From NCBI RefSeq assembly GCF_013386165.1, contig NZ_JACAOS010000022.1, positions 413,369 to 477,368 on the forward strand: DNA of 64,000 bases. The letters are read 5' to 3'. Position numbers and translations under genes: made by a program. This stretch comes from Pseudomonas gingeri. Its GTDB lineage: Bacteria > Pseudomonadota > Gammaproteobacteria > Pseudomonadales > Pseudomonadaceae. The notes under the pieces are model-generated. The model searched no databases and was not told the DNA's origin. It worked only from the letters and a program-made list of their open reading frames with translations. This document shows, one piece after another, positions 25,206 to 32,863 of the stretch (positions within the stretch are counted from its first letter, which is position 1; every line of letters starts with the position of its first letter).

Positions 25206-25234
25206 CCGAGGCGAGTATGTTCAGATGCAAACAC

Positions 25235-25259
25235 GAAATGTTACATTATAACGTATCTC
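25235..25259 (+). promoter_or_regulatory. Zur box upstream of the zinc importer operon
   Basis: GTTACATTATAAC at 25240-25252 is a near-perfect palindrome matching the proteobacterial Zur core GTTATAnTATAAC with one change, inside GAAATG...CATT-like flanks. It lies about 30 bp before the first small ORF of the operon, in promoter position. Zur with bound Zn2+ would repress the operon when zinc is ample. The site is seen; the regulator gene is outside the window. Confidence 0.75.
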
Positions 25260-25290
25260 AATTTACTCAAACGAAGCTTGATCCTTGACC

Positions 25291-25410
25291 ATGTCTGATC
25301 CGTTCCGCTCATCCCTTATGGCGCGTGCTTCAATTTCCCGCCTGGCCGCCATCGTCGCAGTGCTTGCTTGTCTCTGGCTGGCGATCTTCTGGGCAGTGGC
25401 GCTGCCATGA
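25291..25410 (+). CDS. 39-residue membrane micro-ORF at the head of the zinc operon
   Basis: An ATG at 25291 gives 39 codons ending in TGA, which overlaps the aztA ATG as ATGA. Residues 18-38 form one hydrophobic helix, with a basic N-terminal stretch (Met-Ala-Arg-Ala-Ser-Ile-Ser-Arg). There is no strong Shine-Dalgarno for this ORF, but aztA also lacks one, so aztA probably depends on coupling to this reading frame. It may be a leader that couples translation, or a small subunit of the importer. I do not know a named family. Confidence 0.5.
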   Translation: MSDPFRSSLMARASISRLAAIVAVLACLWLAIFWAVALP

Positions 25411-26162
25411 CCTTGCCCGCCATCAGGCTCGACAACGTGACCGTGGCTTACGAGCGCCATCCGGCCGTTCATCACCTGTCGGGGGGGTTCACACCGGGCA
25501 GCCTGACGGCAATCGTCGGGCCTAACGGCGCCGGAAAATCCACGCTGCTCAAGGCGGTGATGGGGGAACTGCCCTTATCGAGCGGATCCATCGATCGCGG
25601 CGGCCTGACGGCCAGGGACTTTGGCTATCTTCCCCAGGCCGCTGAAATCGACCGCCATTTCCCGCTGACCGTGGCCGATACGGTCATGCTGGGAGCCTGG
25701 CGCGAGACGGGGGCCTTTGGCGGCATCAGCGCCGCGGCTGCCGACCGGGGCCGCCAAGCCTTGGTGACAGTTGGGCTCGGCGGTTTCGAACGGCGCTCGA
25801 TCGGGGCGCTGTCGGCCGGTCAGTTCCAGCGTGTCCTGTTCGCCCGGCTGCTGCTGCAGGACACCCGCGTCATCATCCTCGATGAGCCGTTCACCGCCAT
25901 CGATGCCCGCACGACAGCGGATCTCCTGCGCGTGGTGCAGAACTGGCACGCCGACGGCCGCACGGTGATCGCCGTCCTCCATGACTTCGATCAGGTCCGG
26001 GCACATTTCCCGCAAACGCTGCTGATCGCGCGGCAAGCGGTGGAATGGGGAGAGACCGCAGAGGCTCTATCTTCCGCCAACCTTTTGCGTGCCCGGGCCA
26101 TGGCCGAGAACTGGGAGGAGTTGGCTCCGATTTGCGACGACAAGGGAGCGGGGGACGTATGA
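25407..26162 (+). CDS. aztA: Zinc ABC importer ATPase (AztA-like)
   Basis: This 251-residue ABC ATPase has Walker A Gly-Pro-Asn-Gly-Ala-Gly-Lys-Ser-Thr at residues 38-46, Q-loop Gln in Tyr-Leu-Pro-Gln, signature Leu-Ser-Ala-Gly-Gln, Walker B Ile-Ile-Leu-Asp-Glu-Pro-Phe and switch His in Leu-His-Asp. The pattern is that of metal importers of the ZnuC/MntA class. It is linked by ATGA overlaps both to the micro-ORF before it and to the permease after it. With a Zur box upstream and a matching binding protein downstream, zinc is the best substrate call. Confidence 0.85.
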   Translation: MTLPAIRLDNVTVAYERHPAVHHLSGGFTPGSLTAIVGPNGAGKSTLLKAVMGELPLSSGSIDRGGLTARDFGYLPQAAEIDRHFPLTVADTVMLGAWRETGAFGGISAAAADRGRQALVTVGLGGFERRSIGALSAGQFQRVLFARLLLQDTRVIILDEPFTAIDARTTADLLRVVQNWHADGRTVIAVLHDFDQVRAHFPQTLLIARQAVEWGETAEALSSANLLRARAMAENWEELAPICDDKGAGDV

Positions 26163-27031
26163 CACTCTATTCAGCCCTGATCGCCCCCTTTGTCGAATAC
26201 GGCTTCATGCGCCGTGCCTTGGTCGCGTCCTTTTCCCTTGGCCTGAGTTCCGGTCCCGTGGGGGTCCTGCTCTTGCTACGACGCATGAGCCTGGTGGGTG
26301 ATGCCATGAGCCATGCCGTACTGCCTGGCGCCGCTATCGGTTTCCTGATCGCTGGCGGTCTTTCGCTGCCGGCCATGGGTCTGGGTGGACTGATCGCAGG
26401 GCTCTCGGTCGCCATTCTTTCCGGGATCGTCAGCCGCACCACCTCTCTGCGCGAGGATGCGAGCTTCGCCAGTTTCTACCTGGCCTCGTTGGCGCTTGGG
26501 GTACTGATCGTCTCCCTGCGCGGCTCCAATATCGACCTGCTCCACGTGCTTTTCGGCACCATCCTGGCCATCGACGCCAGCGCGTTGACCCTGGTTGGCA
26601 GCATCTCTTCGTTGACGCTGGTCATCCTGGCCCTGGTCTATCGTCCGCTGGTCGCCGAGTGCTTCGATCCTGGATTCCTGAGGGCTGTAGGCGGTCGTGG
26701 TCAGCTTTATCACCTGCTGTTCCTGTTCCTGGTGGTGATCAATCTGGTCGCCGGTTTCCAGGCGCTCGGCACCCTGATGGCCGTGGGGCTCATGATGCTG
26801 CCGGCCGCCATCGCCCAGCTCTGGGCGCGCACCCTGCCGTTCATGGTGTTGATCGCCGCCGTCGTCGCCAGCCTCTCGGGCCTGATAGGTCTGATCGTGT
26901 CGTTCCATCTCGGGTTTGCCTCTGGGCCGACGATCATCCTGGTCGCCAGCATCTTTTACGCGTTCTCGCTGCTCATCGCTCCATCCGGAGTATTTCGACG
27001 CCTGTTCCCACGGTCACACCTCCGAGGCTGA
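26159..27031 (+). CDS. aztB: Zinc ABC importer permease (AztB-like)
   Basis: This 290-residue ABC-3 family permease has eight or nine hydrophobic helices. The start at 26159 overlaps the aztA stop. Typical family features are the N-terminal Tyr-Gly-Phe-Met-Arg-Arg-Ala-Leu, then Met-Ser-Leu-Val-Gly-Asp-Ala-Met-Ser-His-Ala-Val-Leu-Pro-Gly (about residues 42-56), which contacts the ATPase and lines the metal path, and Gly-Thr-Leu-Met-Ala-Val-Gly-Leu-Met near residue 204. It would act as a homodimer in the inner membrane. Confidence 0.87.
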   Translation: MTLYSALIAPFVEYGFMRRALVASFSLGLSSGPVGVLLLLRRMSLVGDAMSHAVLPGAAIGFLIAGGLSLPAMGLGGLIAGLSVAILSGIVSRTTSLREDASFASFYLASLALGVLIVSLRGSNIDLLHVLFGTILAIDASALTLVGSISSLTLVILALVYRPLVAECFDPGFLRAVGGRGQLYHLLFLFLVVINLVAGFQALGTLMAVGLMMLPAAIAQLWARTLPFMVLIAAVVASLSGLIGLIVSFHLGFASGPTIILVASIFYAFSLLIAPSGVFRRLFPRSHLRG

Positions 27032-27053
27032 TCCCTCGCTTAAGGAAACTTCC

Positions 27054-27947
27054 ATGAAACTGTTGAAACCATTATCGGGCTGCTTTGTTGCTGTTGCTCT
27101 CGGGGCAAGTATCGCTCCTGCTTCGGCCAAGACACTCGAGGCTGTTGCGAGCTTTACCGTGCTGGCGGACGTGGTGAGCCAGGTCGGCGGTAATCATGTC
27201 CACGTCAACAGCCTGGTCCCGCCTAATGGCGATCCTCACGAGTTCGAGCCTTCGCCGAGTGACGCGAAAATGCTGAAGTCCGCCGACGTCACCTTTGTCA
27301 GCGGCGAGGGCCTGGAGGGATGGTTCGAGCGCCTGGTCAAGGCCTCCGGCTATCAAGGCTCGCCCGTCGTCGTCTCCACCGGTATCAAGACCCGGGAAAT
27401 GGAAGAGGATGGCAAGACCATCACCGATCCACATGTGTGGAACAGCGCTGCCAACGTGGTTGTCTGGGTCTCCAACATCGAGAAGGCACTCAGTGCCGCC
27501 GATCCGGAAGATGCGGCCGACTTCAAGGCCAATGCGGCGCGCTACACCAAGGAGGTGGAGGATCTCAACGCCTATGCACACACCAAGATCAACGCTATTC
27601 CCGTGGCCAAGCGCAAAGTGCTGACCAGCCACGATGCCTTCAGCTATTTCGGCCAGGAATACGGTGTCACCTTCTTGTCGCCGCAGGGCATTTCGACGGA
27701 AACAGAAGCCTCTGCTGCCGATGTGGCGAAGCTGATCGACCAGATCAAGAAAGAGCAGGTGAAGGTCTACTTCTTCGAGAACTCCAATGATGCCCGTCTG
27801 GTCCAGCAGATCGCCAAGGCAACGAACGCCCAGCCGGGCGGCGAGCTCTATGTAGAGGCGCTCTCACCGGCCGACGGGCCGGCACCGACTTATGCCAAGA
27901 TGTTCCGCTACAACGTGGATAAAATCACGGCGGCCATGGCCAAATAA
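27054..27947 (+). CDS. aztC: Zinc-binding periplasmic protein (AztC-like)
   Basis: This 297-residue cluster A-I metal-binding protein has a signal peptide ending Ala-Ser-Ala near residue 25. The four expected ligands line up: His62 (Asp-Pro-His-Glu-Phe), His127 (Asp-Pro-His-Val-Trp), His193 (Thr-Ser-His-Asp-Ala) and Asp274 (Ser-Pro-Ala-Asp-Gly). The long His-rich loop of ZnuA is absent and replaced by a short acidic stretch (Glu-Met-Glu-Glu-Asp-Gly, about 115-120), which fits AztC rather than ZnuA. TAAGGAA precedes the ATG. The partner chaperone gene aztD is not in the window. A terminator follows. Confidence 0.85.
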   Translation: MKLLKPLSGCFVAVALGASIAPASAKTLEAVASFTVLADVVSQVGGNHVHVNSLVPPNGDPHEFEPSPSDAKMLKSADVTFVSGEGLEGWFERLVKASGYQGSPVVVSTGIKTREMEEDGKTITDPHVWNSAANVVVWVSNIEKALSAADPEDAADFKANAARYTKEVEDLNAYAHTKINAIPVAKRKVLTSHDAFSYFGQEYGVTFLSPQGISTETEASAADVAKLIDQIKKEQVKVYFFENSNDARLVQQIAKATNAQPGGELYVEALSPADGPAPTYAKMFRYNVDKITAAMAK

Positions 27948-27987
27948 GCTGCGGTTGACCGGCTTCGACTCTGTCGGCAGAAAGACT

Positions 27988-28018
27988 AACGGCCACCTTT
28001 GGGTGGCCGTTTTTTTTT
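27988..28018 (+). terminator. Intrinsic terminator of the zinc operon
   Basis: ACGGCCACC (27989-27997) pairs with GGTGGCCGT (28002-28010) and is followed by eight or nine T. It ends just before the convergent oxidoreductase stop codon. Confidence 0.9.
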
Positions 28019-28021
28019 GCG

Positions 28022-29023
28022 TCAGCATGCATGATCGATGCACATCACGGATTTGCCAATTTGCTCACGGGCTTCAATACGGGCATGAATCGCTTGCACC
28101 TCGTCCATCGTGTAATGGCCCTCGATATCGATGCTCAGGAAGCCTTCAAGGATCTCCGCAAAAACCGTATCGGCGCGACGCTGTACAGTTGGGCCGTCGC
28201 TCATGTGATCGGCCAGCCGTGGGCGGGTCAAAAACAGTGAGCCGGCTTCTCCAAGCTCGATAGGGTCGAGGTCGGTAATCGAGCCTGAAACGTTGCCATA
28301 GTTGATGATCAATCCGCGGGTTCGGCAGGCTCTGAAGCTGTCACGCAGTGTGCTTTTGCCCACCGAATCAAACACCACATCGACGCCTTTGCCCTGCGTG
28401 GCCTCATGGATGCGTTCGGCGAAACGGCCCCCGTCGTACAGCAGGGTTTGATCAGCGCCGCGCTGCATGGCAATTGCACATTTTTGCTCGGTACTACCGG
28501 TGGTGAATACGGTTGCCCCGCGACGCTTGGCCATCTGTATCAACAACTGGCCAATGCTGCCCGAAGCCGCATGAATCAGGCAGGTACTGCCGGGGTGCAA
28601 CTGGGCAATGTCTTCAACCAGGTAGTGAGCCGTGGCCCCTTGGAAGATCGCGGCGGCTGCCAGGTCGAAAGGAATCGCGTCCGGAATTTTTGCGACCCGC
28701 GCTGCGGGCACGCTGGCGTATTGCGCATAACTGCCCCAGGAGATGCACCAGGCGACGCGGTCACCGGGCACCAGGTGATGGACATCCTCGCCCACCTCGA
28801 CGATTTCACCGGATCCTTCCATACCCAAGGTGCAAGGCAAACGCACCGGATAGGTCGTGGAGGAGGCGTATTTACCCTGGCGAGTGTGCACGTCCATGAA
28901 GTTGATGCCCGCGCAGGCGACTTTGACCACGACGTGGCCGGGAGTCGATTTGGGCATTGGCAGATCAGTGCGGATTTGCACGACGTCGGGACCGCCGTAA
29001 CTTTCAATCATGATGCCTTTCAT
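28022..29023 (-). CDS. Zinc-binding-family alcohol dehydrogenase / quinone oxidoreductase
   Basis: This 333-residue medium-chain reductase has an N-terminal GroES-like domain with Asn-Phe-Met-Asp-Val-His-Thr-Arg-Gln-Gly. The NADPH-binding Rossmann motif is His-Ala-Ala-Ser-Gly-Ser-Ile-Gly-Gln-Leu (about residues 151-160; Ala-Ala-Ser-Gly-x-x-Gly type). No catalytic or structural zinc cysteines are visible, so it belongs with the zinc-independent QOR group that reduces quinones or enones. It is divergent from a LysR gene 116 bp away, its probable regulator. A degraded relative lies at about 25.1 kb. Confidence 0.87.
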   Translation of the reverse strand: MKGIMIESYGGPDVVQIRTDLPMPKSTPGHVVVKVACAGINFMDVHTRQGKYASSTTYPVRLPCTLGMEGSGEIVEVGEDVHHLVPGDRVAWCISWGSYAQYASVPAARVAKIPDAIPFDLAAAAIFQGATAHYLVEDIAQLHPGSTCLIHAASGSIGQLLIQMAKRRGATVFTTGSTEQKCAIAMQRGADQTLLYDGGRFAERIHEATQGKGVDVVFDSVGKSTLRDSFRACRTRGLIINYGNVSGSITDLDPIELGEAGSLFLTRPRLADHMSDGPTVQRRADTVFAEILEGFLSIDIEGHYTMDEVQAIHARIEAREQIGKSVMCIDHAC

Positions 29024-29139
29024 TGCGTGATGACTCCGTTTTTGCGGCGCGTCGCCATTCGGGTTTCATCCATGGTAAAACTCATTGCCCGGATCGATAA
29101 CTCCCAAATAATTCCCATCATGCGTTCGGAAATAACCCG

Positions 29140-30003
29140 ATGTTCGATTGGCAGGATCTTTATTTCTTCACCGTTCTAGCACGGACTGAATCCTTGTCGG
29201 CGGCTGCCCGCGAGCTGCAAGTGGAGCATGCGACGGTCGGGCGGCGGATAGACGCCCTTGAGAAGTCTCTTGGTCTGCGCTTGGTAGATCGGTTGCCGAG
29301 GAGCCGACCGTTGACCGAGGATGGACGTGCCTTGAGTCGCATAACCGCGGCCATGGCGGGTATTGCTACCGAGGTGCAGCAATTGTCCCGTGTTGCCTCG
29401 ATTGAGATCGCCGGGACGGTCAGGGTCAGCGCGCCGCCGTCCATCGCCATCCATTGCATTGCACCGCGTATCGCGGTGTTGCGCGAGCAGCATCCGAAGC
29501 TGAATGTTGTCTTGCTGCCGTCGTTGTCCATGGCGGCGCTGGACAAAGGTGAGTCCGATATCGCCTTGCGCACGGTGCGCCCCGAGGAGGACGCACTGGT
29601 ACGAAGAAAAATCGGTGCCGTGCGGTTCGCGCTGTATGGGAGCTCTGAGTTCTGCGAGCGGCCGGCCGAGCAATGGAGTTTTATTGCCTATGATGAAAGC
29701 CGCGACCACCTTCCCCAACAAGCTTGGCTTCACCAGATCCGCCGGCATCGCCCCGTGGTGTTTTCGGCCAGCGATCTGATGTCCCAGCAAATGGCCGCCC
29801 GATTTGGCGTGGGGGCTGTCGTGCTGCCGACCACGCTGGGCGACAATGATCCCGCGCTTCGGCGGCTGTCAGTGGACAGTGAGGCACCGGTTCGAGATCT
29901 CTGGTTGACGGTCTATCCGGATCTGCGTCGCTCGCCGTCGGTCAAGGTGGTGATGGACTTTCTGGTTGAGTGTGTCCAGCAAGAGCCGCGGCTGTGTTGT
30001 TAG
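29140..30003 (+). CDS. LysR-family transcriptional regulator
   Basis: This 287-residue LysR protein has a helix-turn-helix of the Phe-x-x-Val-Leu-x-x-x-Ser-Leu-Ser-Ala-Ala-Ala-Arg-Glu-Leu type (about residues 9-60), with His-Ala-Thr-Val-Gly-Arg-Arg in the recognition helix. The effector domain spans about 90-280. The divergent promoter with the quinone oxidoreductase suggests that it controls that gene and itself. No cofactor can be assigned. It is a typical small member of the family, with no truncation. Confidence 0.85.
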   Translation: MFDWQDLYFFTVLARTESLSAAARELQVEHATVGRRIDALEKSLGLRLVDRLPRSRPLTEDGRALSRITAAMAGIATEVQQLSRVASIEIAGTVRVSAPPSIAIHCIAPRIAVLREQHPKLNVVLLPSLSMAALDKGESDIALRTVRPEEDALVRRKIGAVRFALYGSSEFCERPAEQWSFIAYDESRDHLPQQAWLHQIRRHRPVVFSASDLMSQQMAARFGVGAVVLPTTLGDNDPALRRLSVDSEAPVRDLWLTVYPDLRRSPSVKVVMDFLVECVQQEPRLCC

Positions 30004-30127
30004 TCGAGCGTTCTGGTATTGCCCCCTAAACCAACTCACTGGGGCAGACTGCGCCGGGAATGCTTACCTGGCTAAAAGAGTAGCCACCTGTATTGCATAG
30101 ATCGTTCATGAATTTTCCCTTTGAGGT

Positions 30128-30508
30128 TTAAAGGGTTTCGTTCGCGACGATGATTTCAATGGTCACGCCAGCCGCCAGCGCTACCCAAAGCTGGGTATCG
30201 TTGCCGTCATTGCGGGCATTGAGTTGGTATTCGATGTTGTGGGATTTCAAGCGCCCGAGCAGTGCGGTCCATTCGTCGAGATCGGCAACTCGTACTGCTA
30301 TATGGTCGATGCGAGGGGACATTTTTCCTGCAGGTAATGTGAGGGTGGCCTGCGTCAAATGAATCACTGGCCGGCCTGCGCTATACAGCCAGTACCCAGG
30401 TACCCGAAAATCCGGACGGGGCCCTGTTGTGAATCCCAGCACGTCAGTAAAAAAGCGAACTGTCCTGTCGAGGTCCGGCGTGACGATGTTTGCGTGATCC
30501 AGATGCAT
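30128..30508 (-). CDS. VOC-superfamily protein
   Basis: This 126-residue vicinal-oxygen-chelate protein starts at the ATG at 30508, where the conserved Met-His-Leu-Asp-His-Ala-Asn-Ile module begins; an open frame runs farther upstream only by reading through a decayed LysR region. Metal-ligand candidates are His5 in Asp-His-Ala, His75 in Ile-Asp-His-Ile-Ala-Val-Arg and Glu120 in Val-Thr-Ile-Glu-Ile, the standard two-His-one-Glu set. It could be a dioxygenase-like or lyase enzyme. About 75 bp upstream is a LysR-type box almost identical to the one before the Old Yellow Enzyme gene. Confidence 0.78.
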   Translation of the reverse strand: MHLDHANIVTPDLDRTVRFFTDVLGFTTGPRPDFRVPGYWLYSAGRPVIHLTQATLTLPAGKMSPRIDHIAVRVADLDEWTALLGRLKSHNIEYQLNARNDGNDTQLWVALAAGVTIEIIVANETL

Positions 30509-30582
30509 AGGGATGCCTAGCTCTTTCGATGAAGTGGCTCCATTGTGCAAAGAGGGGGGCGGATCTGAAAATTGGCCTGGCA

Positions 30583-30599
30583 TTTGATGGATTATCAAA
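30583..30599. promoter_or_regulatory. LysR-type box upstream of the VOC gene
   Basis: TTTGATGGATTATCAAA is a TTTGA-N7-TCAAA dyad of the T-N11-A class. It differs by one base from the 17-mer at 32769-32785, and the similarity continues on the same side with TATTTGG. Distance to the VOC start (75-91 bp) equals the distance of the other copy to its target gene. Likely binding site of the LysR protein encoded at 31842-32753. Confidence 0.6.
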
Positions 30600-30644
30600 G
30601 TATTTGGAAATATCACTGTTTCCAGGCCAAAGGCGTTGGCAGCC

Positions 30645-30884
30645 TGTCCTGGCAGCAGGACTGCAGGAGCTCCCGCAGTTTTTGCAGCGCCGGACCACAT
30701 CGGCATCCGATAGCCGCAGACGCCGTGTCGAGCGGACGAACAGGCGGGCGTCCAACTCCCGCTCCAGCCGCTGGATGCAACTGCTGGCCAGGGAGGACGT
30801 GAGGTCCATCTGTCCGGTTGCGGCAGGAAAACTGCCAGCCTCAGCGGTCTGAACGAAAACCTGAAGATCGTCGAGTCGTAGCAT
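30645..30884 (-). pseudogene. Broken LysR-family regulator fragment
   Basis: From the ATG at 30884 the first 60 codons give a clean LysR helix-turn-helix (Leu-Asp-Asp-Leu-Gln-Val-Phe-Val-Gln-Thr-Ala-Glu-Ala-Gly-Ser-Phe ... Arg-Leu-Phe-Val-Arg-Ser-Thr-Arg-Arg). After Leu-Ser-Asp-Ala-Asp the frame loses family resemblance. A shifted frame continues with a plausible Leu-Gln-Lys-Leu-Arg-Glu-Leu-Leu helix before a stop, which indicates a frameshift and then a deletion. No effector domain remains. It cannot work as a normal regulator. Confidence 0.7.
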
Positions 30885-31032
30885 CTTCGTCAAAATCCAG
30901 AAAGTGTTTGCTCGTTGCGGCTGTTTTTCTATTTTTTGCTGGAAATGAAAATAGTATGACATTCACTACCGAGAGCATTCTCATGAAGGGGTTTCGTTCT
31001 GTCCTGTTTGTCCTAATTGCAGGCAAGCCAAC

Positions 31033-31845
31033 ATGAATAAGCCGATTCGTCTGGGCTACATCAACCTGTCCTTTCATCAAGCCAGCGCAGCGGTGGTCCA
31101 GGCGATCCTGGAGCGCGAAGGCCATGAAGTCATCGTGTCGGCCTTTGCGCATGAAGAGATGTTCCGCCGCTTCGGCGAGGGCGAGGTGGACTTTCTGGTG
31201 AGCGCCTGGTTGCCGGACAGCCACGGTGCCTACCTCAAACCCTTGGTAGACGCCACTCGCAAGCTGGGTGTGCTCTACCAACCCTACTGCATCTGGGGCG
31301 TGCCGGACTATGTGCCCGAATCAGCGGTGAGTGAGATCGCCGACCTGCTCAAGCCCGATGTACTGGCGCGTATGGATCGTACTCTGCAAGGTATCAATCC
31401 GGGCGCAGGCATCAGCCGCTTTTCTCAGTCCATGGTGCAGGCCTATGGGCTGGCCCAGGCGGGATACCATTTCCAACCGGGCAGCGAGGCAGCGTGCTTC
31501 GACGGCTACGAGCAGGCGGTGAGCGAGGAACGCTGGTTAGTGGTGCCGTTGTGGCACCCCCAGTATCTGCATCATCGATATCGCATCCGTGCCTTGCATG
31601 AGCCTTTGGGGCTGTTGGGCGGTGCGGACGACGCCACATTGCTGATACGCCGCGACGCCGAGCCACGGTTGAGTACGCAGACCCTGGCGATTCTGGCTGA
31701 CCTGCACCTGGGCAACGCCGTGGTTACCCGGATTGATCATGCTATCCGCAAGGAGGGGGTGGACTCCATGGCTGCGGCGCGCGAGTGGCTGGCCGAGCAG
31801 ATCCGGCAGCCTTCGGGTATCAGGTTAGACAAGGGGCTTGTCTAG
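31033..31845 (+). CDS. Glycine-betaine-type ABC binding protein without signal peptide
   Basis: This 270-residue OpuAC-fold protein has the family core: Leu-Gly-Tyr-Ile-Asn-Leu-Ser-Phe at the N-terminus, Ser-Ala-Trp-Leu-Pro-Asp-Ser-His (about residues 56-63) and Pro-Leu-Trp-His-Pro-Gln-Tyr-Leu (about 174-181), whose tryptophans would form the cation-pi cage for betaine or choline. The reading frame starts directly with the first beta strand. No export signal or lipobox is present, and no permease or ATPase gene is adjacent. It may be a cytosolic ligand-binding protein or depend on another export route. Its end overlaps the convergent LysR stop by 4 bp. Confidence 0.78.
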   Translation: MNKPIRLGYINLSFHQASAAVVQAILEREGHEVIVSAFAHEEMFRRFGEGEVDFLVSAWLPDSHGAYLKPLVDATRKLGVLYQPYCIWGVPDYVPESAVSEIADLLKPDVLARMDRTLQGINPGAGISRFSQSMVQAYGLAQAGYHFQPGSEAACFDGYEQAVSEERWLVVPLWHPQYLHHRYRIRALHEPLGLLGGADDATLLIRRDAEPRLSTQTLAILADLHLGNAVVTRIDHAIRKEGVDSMAAAREWLAEQIRQPSGIRLDKGLV

Positions 31846-32753
31846 ACGGCCATCTCCCGAGAGGCCTGCTCAAATCGCTCCAGCAGAAAGTCCAGCAGCG
31901 CCCGCACCCGTGGTGCGAGATAACGGCTACGCGGGTACAGTGCGTGTACTGGCGCCTCCACTGATTGCCACTCTGGCAGCAGCAGGCTTAGGCGCCCGGC
32001 CGCAAGATCGGCGCTCACGTCCCAGATCGACTTCAGGACAATACCGTGGCCTGCGATGGCCCATTGGCGTGCCAAGGCGCCGTCGTTGGTTTCGCGGGCG
32101 GCGTCCAGAGGCACCTTGAACAGCACCTCTTCCTTGCCTCGGTGCAAGCGCCACTCGGTAGACCAGCCGGACTGGCCTGCAACGATGTGATCAAACTCAC
32201 CCAACTGCTCCGGATGCTCGGGCGTGCCCTTGCGTTGCAGGTAGCTTGGCGCGGCACACAGCACACGTCGATTGGCTGCCAGGGGCCGCGCGATCAGGGA
32301 GCTGTCCGGTGGCACACCAAAGCGGATCACCAGGTCGACGTCATCACTCACCAGGTGTGACAGCGAATCGGACAGTAGCAACGCCGGAACCACTTGCGGA
32401 TAGCGTTCTGTAAACGCGTCGAGCCAAGGGCTGAGCACATGGCGACCAAAGTCCGAGGTGGCCGAGAGGCGAATCTTGCCGCGAATTTCCTTCTTTTCCA
32501 CCGACAGTGCTGCGCGGGCATCATCCAACGCTTGCAGCGCCTGACGGCAGTGTTGCAGGTACAACCGACCCTCGTCGGTCAGCCGTAATTGTCGGGTGGT
32601 GCGTTCGAACAGTCGGGTGGCTAGAGAGGTTTCAAGCTTAAGCAGTCGCGCGCTGGCAGCAGCGGGCGACAGGCCCAGCTTGCGGCCGGCGGCGGACAGC
32701 CCGCCCAACTGTGCGGCTTCGACGAACAGACGAATATCACCCAGATTATCCAT
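31842..32753 (-). CDS. LysR-family transcriptional regulator
   Basis: This 303-residue LysR protein is of the PA-type/DmlR-like branch. The helix-turn-helix (about 3-62) includes Leu-Gly-Gly-Leu-Ser-Ala-Ala-Gly-Arg-Lys-Leu-Gly-Leu-Ser-Pro-Ala-Ala-Ala-Ser. The linker region Arg-Gly-Lys-Ile-Arg-Leu-Ser-Ala-Thr-Ser-Asp-Phe-Gly-Arg (about 93-106) is followed by the effector domain. It is divergent from the Old Yellow Enzyme gene across 110 bp that contain a TTTGA-N7-TCAAA box, and a near copy of this box stands before the VOC gene at 30.5 kb. It is therefore a likely regulator of both. Confidence 0.87.
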   Translation of the reverse strand: MDNLGDIRLFVEAAQLGGLSAAGRKLGLSPAAASARLLKLETSLATRLFERTTRQLRLTDEGRLYLQHCRQALQALDDARAALSVEKKEIRGKIRLSATSDFGRHVLSPWLDAFTERYPQVVPALLLSDSLSHLVSDDVDLVIRFGVPPDSSLIARPLAANRRVLCAAPSYLQRKGTPEHPEQLGEFDHIVAGQSGWSTEWRLHRGKEEVLFKVPLDAARETNDGALARQWAIAGHGIVLKSIWDVSADLAAGRLSLLLPEWQSVEAPVHALYPRSRYLAPRVRALLDFLLERFEQASREMAV

Positions 32754-32768
32754 GACTATTCCAAAATA

Positions 32769-32785
32769 TTTGAAAATCCATCAAA
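32769..32785. promoter_or_regulatory. LysR-type box in the LysR/Old Yellow Enzyme divergent promoter
   Basis: TTTGAAAATCCATCAAA on the plus strand is a TTTGA-N7-TCAAA dyad, 16 bp from the LysR start and 79 bp from the reductase start. It is the twin of the box at 30583-30599. Confidence 0.6.
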
Positions 32786-32863
32786 GGTTAACCCAATTAT
32801 CAATCGTCATCCCTGATTGCACACTGAGCCCATCACATTTCATTGGCCCAGGAAATTTTCAGT

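Noticed and set aside
25028..25234. 68-codon minus-strand ORF at the zinc operon promoter
   Set aside because: It is an out-of-frame reading of the decayed oxidoreductase fragment.
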